NCBI GenBank assembly: GCA_013396915.1
Contig: VWZL01000686.1
Coordinates: forward strand, 286,143-350,142
Reading direction: 5' to 3'
Length of the DNA stretch: 64,000 nt
From: Stercorarius parasiticus
Taxonomy: Eukaryota > Chordata > Aves > Charadriiformes > Stercorariidae
Position 1 is the first letter of the stretch. Every line of letters begins with the position of its first letter. Below the pieces are notes generated by a model. That model saw nothing but the letters and a program-made list of their open reading frames with translations, was not told the origin of the DNA and did no database searches. A program made the position numbers and the translations under genes. This document shows positions 51,201-63,200 of the stretch, one piece after another.

Positions 51201-54200
51201 AATGATTAGCGGCGAGGAAATATTCTCAACCATTTATCACTTCACGCAATCACTGACAAGGTCCTAATGTGATCACCTTATAAAGCCATGAAATTTAATC
51301 TTTTTTTGCTGGGCTGTGAAGCAGTCTGCAATAAAGTCCAAGATTATTAGATGAGCTCATTCTGTATGACACTCAGAAGGGAAATCCCAAATATTTTTGG
51401 TTTTACGTCACATCTTACAGAGGACTAATAGTTTTCCACATACTCTCAATCAACCTGCACAGGAAGATTATAGTTTAATTTGTAAAATCAGCAACACACA
51501 CACTTCACTACTAGAACGGCTGTGCATTTTGCTTCCAGAGTCAAAACACGTATCCATGACACATGGCTCAAAAATGAAAACTGTACCAGCTAACAGATTA
51601 TCAAGTTATGCATAGTACAGTCCTGCACTGTGTAATCACTGTAGATTGTATCACAGACACAGATATTCTGCAAATGTTCCCAAGCTTTGGGAAGCAATTT
51701 AAAGAAGTCAGCTAGCAGTTACGCTTCCGAAAGGTATGAGCTCATTAAAAAAGATGTGTTCCACTAAAACTTACCTGAAGAGCAGACAGAGCCACGGCAC
51801 CACAGAGACAGATGAGGGGATAGATGGGAAAGAGAAACCTCTCTTCTTTGTGGGGCTGACTGAAGAAAATCACGATCCAAACGTACATAGGAGCTAGTGT
51901 CAGCCAGTAGGGACGGCCCAAATTCTGAACTGAAAGAAACAAACACTCAGCGAAGTAGTAATGTAAGAATGAGAGGTTTATCCTATTCCCCCCCTCTTAT
52001 ACAATTATATTTCACGTTCAAAAGCCCATTCTTGAGACTCAAACCATTGCCTTCAGATACAAACACACCATGTTCTAAGCAGCCATGTTGTTAAAATCCA
52101 GGTAACATGTCCAAACAGTCAGTATAGAATTTTGATAAGAGAATTTTTGTAGATTCCTACAATACTAACAATTTCAACAGACTTCAGAAGACCAAAAGAA
52201 GAAAATAAGCAACTGAGTTACTGAATCCAAGCAAGAGACAAAACCCATCAAGAAGTGACATGTCTAGATGGGTAGTCAGAAGTACTAGATTTCCCGCTGT
52301 GCATTATGCTATACATAGGAAGATCAGAAAGATCTCCTCTGGACCTACCCTTCCACTTACAAATGGTTATTTAGTGACTGATGTTTCCACAACCTTCATT
52401 GCTTAATTACAAAAATAACAGCATGAGAGGTCTCTCAGGCACCTTCTGCTGCAGAGGAAATAACTGATTCAAAAATAACAACAATTACCCTGAATTTTAG
52501 TCACACTGAGGAGGGTTCTACAGTGCCTGGCAATTTTCAGTCCCTTTTCTGCCCCCTCGCTACTCCCAACAGCAGACTTAAGCAATTAAGCTAACGGCAT
52601 TTCCCAGACAATAAGAACAAAGCACTCTGCAGAATTGCTCCTGCTGTTAAGTACAAGAACATCAAGTGAACAATAGGAAATCTTGCATTTACAGGATCTC
52701 CTACTGAGCTTTTACTGGTTTCTGCCATTCATATACAAGGAACAGATATAAGCAAATACCCGTTAACATACATTTTCAGCAAGGATTACGATGTTATTGT
52801 TTCTTGTATTCAGTAAAAAATCAGAAAGTGAAGCACTAACTGGACTAATGAATCTGAAGGCTGCTGCTGATGCTTAATGAATCTTCCTTAGGAAAATGGC
52901 AGAGAGGTAGCCACGCTTCCTCAACACCTTTTTCCTCTCTCGAGTCATTTGCCAAATGTCACGTGTTTAAACTGATGTCATTCTATTTAAGAGAAAGCCC
53001 AACATGAAGGAGGGAATATTCTGGTTCCTCCTTTCTCTAATCTCAGTATATGCACATCTATGGGGACGCTTCCCAAAGCATGGGGTAGCAAGACTGTCCT
53101 GCCAGGGCTCAGTCCTGTGAGTTGAAGACTGCCTTTCACAGTGGACAGAAGAGCCCAGGTTCAATCCCAACGCAGGCAGCAGCAGCAGAGACAGGAGGAT
53201 GCCTATTTGTAGGCTCAGACTCAACAATCAAAAAGGAAAGAATAACTCTGTTTTCTCAAGCTGCCACAGAAAACATTCTGGCAGTGGTATAAAAAAGTAA
53301 CAACAGAAGAGCCAGCAAAAGGTTCCCCAAATAACTCTAAAGGCTACCATGTCCAGCTGCAGATAAGATGGAAACAACAATGGGTACACAGTTTCTTTCC
53401 CACTCAAGATTTCTGACCAGGCTATTTCTAATGCATTTGCATGTCTGGCTGAAGGTTATGTACCACACAACTTGTTAAGCTTACTCTGGGTATGGATAGT
53501 TCAGCCTTGATAACGCATTGTTCTTCTTGAGGTGGAGGCAGGAAACACAGGAATCATCCTTAAAGAGAAAAAAATGTTTCTGCCCTTTTGCAGGCAGCAC
53601 GCAACTAGATGCATCTCACTGTATGTTCTTTCTAAACAGCAACTCCATTGTGGGGTCACTACTGAACTGAGTAATGAGCTCTAGGAACTCTCCTATTATT
53701 CCAAAGACTTTCCCTGAACCTAGTTTCACTTCCAATAAAGGAAAGCTGCTCTTTGGCAGGCAGGCTCTCCCTTTAGTAACAAGGTTGAAATCCAGGCTGT
53801 CTGTGCTTGGCTCTCACAGCTGTCTTGCACTCACCATGAAATTTCTGAAGCAGACACTCCATGAGACAAGTCAGTGGCAGTGCAAGCAGCGCCAAAATAA
53901 ATGCCACGTTGAAATTCAGAAAGCCATTGATGAAATAGAAGGACCAGGGTTCTGTACCTGAAGGATGAGAAAAGGAAACAAGAGTTTTTAAGTACAAGCA
54001 TGTATGAGATCTACATGTAACAGCAGCTTCATTCCTCATCTGCTTGACACAGACTGAGATAATCAGCAGCAGACATCAATTTGCCCCATTGCAAGCATAT
54101 TTGAACCAAAGAATGGAAAGGGTGTGGACAGAAAGTCTTGCAGCTGGACAGAGGACGCAGCCCCATGGAATGAGCCTGAACCATCTCAAAGCAGTCTCAT

Positions 54201-57200
54201 GGTTCTACTCCTCACCCATAAAACTAACATAACCGTGGCATGAGAGTTAATCAATAGCCATACAAAGGCACCAGAGCATCCCACAATTATGTCTGCCCAA
54301 GATACTTCATTGTCTTCCCTTTCAGAAATTATTTTTCTCCTTCCTTTTTCACTGGGTTGTAGTCAATATCCCATCTGCTGCTCATGAATCACAGGCCGCT
54401 CTAAGAGTCAGCCTTGCCCAACAGAGTTCTGTGACACAGAACTCACCCTTGCATTAAGAAAGCCTACACAGCAAGACTAGGAAATTTGACTCCAAATTCA
54501 TTCTTTCTAATTGCAGAGAAGTAACAGAAGAATAACACAAAACCACACATTGTTAATAAGAGATAATTATAATTCTGGAGTGATGATGTATACTCCATGT
54601 TGGCAGAAATAGAAAATGTACTAAAAAGGAACAAGAAAGAGGGTTAACATGCACACTTTGCCCCAGTAAGACTCTGCCACTAAAGTTCATCCAGAGGCGA
54701 GTTTTGGTACCTCCTTAGAATCACCACTATTTAAAACGTCCCTACTTCGATTTGTTCTTACAGTGTAGCTTCAAGCAGGAGCAAGCCAACTCTGCCTCCT
54801 AACATGACATACTTGGGTATTGGTTGCAAGCTTCAAAGGATGTAAACTGAAAGAAATTCCAGTCCAACTGTCATTTATTTGGACTCTTAATTCAGGATGC
54901 TTAAAATCCTGAACAATAAGGAATGCCAGTTCCTTTCCACACATTTGCCACTCTCTCAGTGTGATTAGCTCAATCAGTCAGTAAATGACACGTGGGGGCT
55001 TTAATCACTGCACTGTTGTGACATGTGTCACATGCCGCAGCAATTTCCTGCAATCAGAGACACTTAAATAGGGTCCATGTTGAAATTAATCAGACAACTG
55101 AAAAGCAGCAAGGAAAACCTGAAACCTCAGCAGCTCCTACAGCTAAATACGATTACAAGCTGCACTAGTAATATCAGAAACATGTCGCTGGAGTTACTAA
55201 GGCCAAGTCCAAGCAACTGAGGTTCATTTAGGAAACCTTTAGCTATTAGCACTGAAAGCAAATAGCAATTTGGATTTTGGGGAGTAAGGGGCCTTAAGGG
55301 AGTTAATTATTAGAAATTCACCACCTCTCTCCCTCCACCTGCTTCATAATTCTTGCAAGTCCCATGGAAGCACAATCCTCAGTCTGTGAAAGGCTGAATA
55401 TGGGATACAGTAGAGTGAAAGATCACGTCAAGTGATGGACATGACAGTGTTATCTGTGTGACAACATGGCAATAGTACCAACTCCCTTCCTCCCTCTCTA
55501 GACTCTGTTGGTGACTCTCCATATTTAAAGACAGCAATAATCTAAATAATCACTGTGACAGATCTTGAACACGTGCAGAAAGAAGATCATTTTAGGACCG
55601 AAGCATACTACCCTTCCTAGAAATCAGAGCTGCCAAGTGGGATATGTCTGTGAGGAAAAACCTGAGGCAGTCTCGGGTATCACACTGTAAATCTTCCAGT
55701 GGACATTAGAAAAAATGTGTGCAAAGGGGGCTTTGGTTTCTTCCCAGCCCTGCCTCTTCCAGATTCTCTTCTGAGGCAATGCTACAGGTTTCTAAAGACT
55801 TACAGCAGGGTTAACACTGGTAAGGCCACTCTAGTGACTTCTATGGAGTACCAAGGCCTCTCCTTACACAAAAAAGGACTGGAACTGGGTTCCATAGCCT
55901 GCTCCCCAACTCCCACTGCTATGAACAACATTCACTTTACCATAAAAGATGCCACGATAAGATAGAAAGCCTCTGAAACTGATGTAAACTGTTACCCTCC
56001 AGTGTATTAAGCTACAGTTAAGCTGCACAGCACAGCCAAGCCCCGAACTTTAAAGGATAGTACCAAGGACCATACTGTCTCCCTTCTACCTGCCCTGGCT
56101 GCTATGGAAAGTAAAGGAAATTAACTATGGCTCTTTCTAGTCTGGTCTCTGATTTGGTAGCCTGGGATTCAGGAATGAAGGACACTTCATGAAGTACACC
56201 TCCTCCACAATCCAGATACAGCCTTAAAGGCCCAGAGGTGACCTGACGGACTCTGCTAATAAAGAGGTCAGCTGGTCTGAAGCAGAGCTTTAACAAAAGA
56301 GATACTTTCTCAGATTTTTTTGCAGTGTGACTGAATTGCCCTTAAGAATGAAGCACTGGAACCTCCGCTCCTTCTCCAATGAGGGATTTTCTTCTCTGAG
56401 TGAGGAGGAAAAAAAAAAAAAAAGAAAAAAAAAAGAGAGGAGAACAGTGCATTATACAGGCAAGTTAAATAATTCACAGACGCCAGGCAAAAAGCAATAG
56501 GCTTGGTCGCTGTGATGACTCACCCATTCAGAGGCATTCAGTCTCAATGCCTCCCAGGGCAAAATGCTTTTATTCTTGTTATCCACAACGACTCAAGGTG
56601 ATCTGAGAAAGAACTGCAACATAAAAAAAGAACAACCCCATTGCATACAAGAAGTCCTGGCCCAGAACAATGTCTTTCAAGCAGAGAGGAACACTAAAGT
56701 ACTCTCCACGCACAGCACTGATGGGAACATGCTTCCACAGCATCGCTTTCAGACCATGACAGAAGATTTAACTTCCTGACAAGTATCCCACATGCTAGTG
56801 CTGAGCAGATGTGGGCTGCAGGAGAGAGACTAATGAAGTGGGAAGAACACTGTGGCCCATGTGTTCATGACACTATGGTTCCATGGGGATAACCAACTGG
56901 AAGCACTGTCAGACACTGAGCCAGAAACTGGTTCGAACTTTGTGCTCTGTGACAGGCTCCAGGAGCACTTCTAGAAACCAAACTCACACACAAGTTAATA
57001 GAAATTAAGAAACTACCATGCACCATGCTGCAGCAATGGTGAGGGCGGCTCAGGACAAAGCAAAGGAGTTGTAAAATAGGCTTAAACTAAGGTGCCCCAC
57101 CCTGTGTTTGTCACAGGCTAAAAGCCTGCATGCAGACAGGAACTGTAGCTCAGCTGTTAAGCAGTAACTAAGCTGCAATAATTTGATCATGAGTCACAGC

Positions 57201-60200
57201 CCTCATTCTAAGCAAGTCTGATTCAGTGCTAGTATAATAAACAGTCTGCTTTCTGCATTTCATTTATTTTCACTCTATTTAAGAACCAGGACTCAACAGA
57301 GCAAGGTGTCATGTAAACAGCTCCAGCACATTCCACCCAAGTTGAACAAAGCCTCCCAAAGTGCCATCACACTGCAAGTCACAGCCAAGGCTCTGATCAC
57401 AGGAGGTGGGACAAAACTTTTGTCACAAATTGTGCATACTTAGAACATATGTACACAAAAACATCCCAAAGCCTCAGAATCAAACTTCAGGATATACACT
57501 TAGAAGCTACTGTAGAAACGTATTCACACCATTCATTGCACAGACTGTATTTATCCAGAAGTGTATTGCTAAAGACAAAAAAAAACCCCAAACCAAACGA
57601 ACCTTGTCTCCAGAACTCCAGTCTGCAGGCAAAAGGAAAAATACCATGGTGTTTACACTGAAGATGATATGAGTTGATGACTCCGCAACCTCCAGCAGTT
57701 CCTGCTCCCATCATGTGAAAGTTGGGAAATCCCAGCCTGAAAGCCAGAAGGGATGGGCCAGCCTTTCATCTCCCCCGGTAGTGTTATTTTCCCCAAGTGT
57801 TTTGAAGCTCTCTAAACACACAGCATTAAAGAGCAATTTCAAGCAGGCTCTTTTACTAGCCTGAGGATGTTATATGAATGTCACTATGAATAAAACACTT
57901 CAGAATAGATTGGTCCCTGGAGGCTTCTGGAAACAACTCAAGCACCAGTGTGGAAAAGGTCAGGCACAAGCCCATGCCAAAACCTATCACAGACAGGGCT
58001 TGGAGTTTCCTTACAGAAAATTCACAGCAACAGGCTTCAGAGCCTTCCTGCAGTGATAAAGAACCATGGCAAAGCAGCTGTCGGCCTGCTGTGCCACAGC
58101 ACAAGTAACAAATCGCCACTCAGCACCACCCAAAACAGCCCTTCAAATGAACCAACAAATATGCCCTGCAGGGCACTGACAGAGAAAGCCTTGCTGCTAA
58201 CCACTGCTGAATCCCTCCTAGAATATCTCAACAGGGCTTAAACAGAGACAGAGATGACGCAGGGACCCTGCACCCTAAGCTCCTTGAAGTCTCTGCCAGC
58301 CCTTCTGAAACTCTGCTAGAAATATAATACTTTTGTACTTTCCAGCTCTAGAAGTACATGATATGAACAACTTAGTGCAGTAGCAGCTCCCAAACAAACA
58401 ACACAGCATTGACATCAAGGTTCAGACCTGAGATTTGGGTCACACAGTATTCTAAATGGCCAGTACCAGGGAACCCCTCATAGGCAGACAATTTGCCTGC
58501 AGACTAGATGCCTTTATGGTAACCTCAGATTCTGCCTCTAGCAAAGTCCAGGCCATACACTGCCAATAAGCAAGGAGACTCCCAGGGCACAGCAGAGACT
58601 CAGGAAGTCTGTGAACTGAAAGAACTATGCATTCTGCACCGTTACGCAGTTTCCCAAGGTTCTGCACCCTAGCTGTGAGGAACAACAGCCAAGAACTCGA
58701 TTGAAGCTGACAAACACACACATGTATCAGTTGTGCCCCCTGCACTCGCGTAGCATCCAGATACGTTCGCTAGTGACAGTTCTCTCCTGTGACGCTGAGA
58801 CGTCTCACAATGGTTTACAGAACTTGAAAGTGAACAAAAGCAGTTTAACTCACAGCGTAGAGAAATCCGCCAATGGCCTGCGGATTCCCAGCTCGAGAGA
58901 GACATCATGTGGTAAAAAGCTGGAGCTGCAGCCCTTTGGAGCTTGCAGGCTGCTTTTGCTTTTGACCACGTCAAAAAAAGGACTGGCAATCAAGACCTGG
59001 TGGGTGACGGTAGCAAGACAGTAGCAAGAAAACTTCCTGTTTTGTTATCTTAAACTCACCATAGAGATCAGGTCCGTGAGAGGTGAAGACATTGTATAAA
59101 ACAATGTTGAGAGGTGCAACTACCAGCTTCCCATAGTAATAGCTGTCCACAACTACCACGGGCACCTGAAAGAAAGCATCTATTATTTAAAGTGCCAGAA
59201 GCTTTTGACTGGACTGCTCAAAAGCTGCATTTGATTTTCTTAGTGGAACCCACCCCTTCTATTGCAATCCCAATCCATTCCCTCTTTGCGTTGTTACAGG
59301 CACTTACCAAAAACAGGATCAATGACATCACACACCAGTTTAGGAAACTTTTCCACCTCTGCTTCAGTATCAACAAGTCAAAGGCAATAGGAAGCCTGAA
59401 AGAGAGACCAGGTATCAACTGGAGACTTTGTCTTTCCTCACTGCAGGTTTTCCTGCCCCTTCAAAGCAAATGGGCCAGTAGCTGGAACAGAACCATCCTT
59501 TCACTAGGCTCCATATTCCAGTCATCCAACGTAAGTCTTACTCTCTCAGTATATTAGGGTCCAGAATTCTTCTCAATCTAGAGTTCTTCAAAAGCAAAGA
59601 AATCAGGCTACGGAAGCCTGTTGCAGTGATCCTGGACTAGGCTGGCAGCTCAGTCCCTGCTAGGTTCTTCCTCCAGCTCTCCAGCACCTACATTCTCCCC
59701 AACCAGGCAAGAAACATTTGACAAAGTGCAAAACTCCTGAGTCCTCCTCTCCTTACCCAAGAGCTGCGCTGAAGGGCCAGCCCAGAAGGGCTCCAGCAGC
59801 CACCCCCAGCACTGCTACAGAGGTCTTGTCCATATACCAGCCAGTCATGGCAATCACCGTGGTGTACATGCAGAAACTGCTTGGGAGGAAAGCTGCAACA
59901 CAAGGAAAGAAAGGAGTTAGCACAGCTTTCCCACAGCAGGAGAACTGCACGAGGCCAAGATAAGGCTAATCATCTCTTATTCATTCCATTGGAGCTGCAA
60001 TGCTATACTGGACACTCTCATTTCAATGAAAGCAAAAAAAACTTTGCTCAAAGTCTCTCTTTGAGCTACAGCTTACAAGTCTTTCAGTGGTTGTCTAGGC
60101 AAATGGGTACAACCAGCCAGAGGGGACAGGACACAAAGGCAAATGACAATGCCAACATATGACTCTCCTTCCTTGGATTAAAATATATTCAAGGAAGGTA

Positions 60201-63200
60201 GGCCAAGACCCTGTTTAAAAGGCATGACCCATTGCAGAGAGACTGGAGGCAGCAATAGAAATAAACATGCCCTGGAAATGGAAAGATTACAAAAGAGTGA
60301 TGCAGGGAACATCATTTGAATCAACACTTATTCTGTCATCATACCTGCCATGAGAAATACCTGCAACAAAATACAACAAACGATTGCTAGAGAAGTATTT
60401 TAGTGCTGTGGATTTTCTTCTCTCTGGACCTTTGGTTTCTCTCTTGGTTTTTGGTTTCTATGGATAAAGTAATTGTTAGTGTCACTGCTAAGCAAACTTA
60501 CCTGCAGATGAGCAAAACATCCCAGTGCTGAGTACCAAGAAGGCTAACATCAGCCGGCTCACATGTAGCCCGAACTTCTTGCACACAGCCCTAAGGAAGT
60601 AAGAGAGAATTATACACCACAAAAATATACTCAGTATACAAAAGAACAGTACGCAATGCATGCAGAACCACAAATAATCCATGGAGCACCCTGAGAGCTT
60701 GAAGGTGGGCGATTCTCATTACTCAGATGCTGAAGGCCTTCTGAAGAGCAGTACGACTGCCTCTGGCCTGGGATTTCAGATCCTTGTAAGTTATACTAGT
60801 GCAAAACTCTAGAAGAGACTTGTCTTCTACCAGTGTTAGTTGTGCTCATTTGCGCTCACGCAAATCTCAGGAACTTAGGGAGTCTGTGCTGCTGTAGCAA
60901 CATCAGTCTATCTAAGATTTTCACTCCTCACAAAATCCCATCATGCAAAAAGCCACAGCTTATGTTCTTAAAGCCAGACTATTGCCAACAGAAAAGTAAT
61001 GCAAGGTAATAGTTTGAAAGCCACAAATGAAGAGGCAGCAGGTAAAAATAAAAATCCATCTTAGACAAGATAATTGTACATTCTGGCTACTGCTTTTAGT
61101 GGATGTAAACACCACTGGCAGATACATTACAGATAGCAACAATCAATGTATTACACTAAAATTCACTATGATAAGCAAACACAGCATCAGCCTCTCCTCC
61201 AGCAGAGCTCAGTTTACAACACTCCACCCTGCTTGCTGGTATCAGTGAGAAAACAAGTGTAGTCAACAAAATACTGGAGTGGAGATGTGGGTGGCAAATC
61301 TGAAAACACAATTTTATCCTAACAGTGGAATTTTTGACCAATATTTCATTAAGTTATCATGAGAACACATACTTTTGAGGTTCACTGTGAAGTAGCCCAA
61401 TTTACCAGACACATCTACACATGAGTTTCAGAGTGTATTTCCTGTGGCAATAACTGAGTATATTACTCATGTTGCTCTAAAAGATTCACTGTAGACAGCT
61501 TCTAATACTCACTTGTAAAAGTAGAGTTCACAAATGCAGCTCAGGAAGGCCAGGAAACATCGGAGGAAATAGAAGATAAGAACCTAGGAGACATACTCAG
61601 AATCTGAACAAGGTTTACAGTTGCCATGGTTTGGGCCAGGTTGGCCGATGACAAGACAACAAATGCTCTCACCCAACTCTCACTCCAAGGAGAGTAATAA
61701 GAGAGATAAAGAGATTTATGAGTTTAGAAAAAACTAAACTACTTTAATGAAATATGAATAATAAAATAAAAAGGAAATAATGAAATAGATGCAAAATATA
61801 TACAAATATACACAAATCCATATCAAGCTCCCAGGGAGATGTCACTGGCAGGCCCTGGGGAAGTTCCAGACTGGACTCAGTGACAAATGGGAACTGGAAC
61901 ACACTGACCGGGATCGAAACACAGATGAGCTGACAGAGTCCTCCTCAGATGCCAGTCATTGAAGAAAGAGAGCCACTGAAGCAGTCCATTGAAGAAGAGC
62001 CATTGGAGAAGAGCCAAAGAAGCAGCACCAACCTGACCCCATTGGTCCCTCAGCTTTTCGACTGAGCATGGCAGATGGGACGGGCGCCCTATCTGTCAGT
62101 TTGGGTCACCTGACCTGTCCGCTCCTCCCCACAGGTGTGACCCCTCCAGGGGGGTAAGCACCCAAGTCAGCTGACCCTGGTTGCCATGGCAATGAGCATG
62201 AGCATGGGCCTGTCACTGACCGCAAAGCTGGCCCTGCTGCACCCCTAACCAGGACAACAATGAAGCTTATGCACCTGTTACTAACAAGTTGGTCCCAAGG
62301 ACGAAAGTTGGAACCTGTGTATGGACGGAGCAAGTTTGGCAGTGGTGGATGAGCCTATTCTTGTAGACCTAGATCTTGCGCCAAGGGATGCTGAAGATCA
62401 TGGCAGATCAAGGCCTATCCCTCTAACACTGAAATTTTTTACAACACAGAAAGTGAACACAGTCCACTGAACTTACCAGAACTACCCTTCTTCTGTTTTC
62501 TGTCGTGCAGAAACATGCCGAGTATGTCAATGGATCCCCAAGCAGAATGCACATTCAGTACTTTTTCTTTTACATTTCTGTGAGTTCGGTTTGCAATATC
62601 CCTTGCAAAATGCTAACTTATTTTTTATAGCGTATTGAAAAAAAAAACAGTCATTGATAGCTGGCACACACTCAAAAGGCCAACAAGCTACCAGCCCCTC
62701 TGGCACAGCTTCTCAAGCAAACTGGAGCCAGACAGCATTTCCCTGCAACTTCCCAATCACTCTTCCTTAGATCCTTAGTCAGCTCACAAACCCTTGCAAA
62801 TCCTCACAGGGAGGTTAGCGTTTGTAAACAAATTAGTATTTTTGTAAACACTAATTCTCTTACCTCTGACAACAAACAAAGCAGCTGTTTAACACAGATT
62901 AAATGCATGTTTATTCACCACAAAAGAAGCTTTCACACATCTCATTTACCTTGTTAGTTTGTAGAACTCTAGCATGGAACAAGGCTGGTAAGGCATGAAG
63001 CCACAGGTAAGCATAGGAGCGGATTGCATAGGCCGGAGAGTATTCCCATGTCTGAAACCCCTTTCCATAAATGAGGTAGTGTGTCTACAATGGAGATTAA
63101 ATAAATATGTAAATACGCATCACACAGAGTAGACAGGTTTGCATTTTCCACCCCTGAATTCTTGAGTAGGAAAATTTCTCTTTGAAACACAGAGATTAGC

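Noticed and set aside
57138..57178. tRNA-like phrase CTGTAGCTCAGCTGTTAAGC
   Set aside because: Resembles an A box by chance; there is no B box at the right distance and no acceptor-stem pairing.
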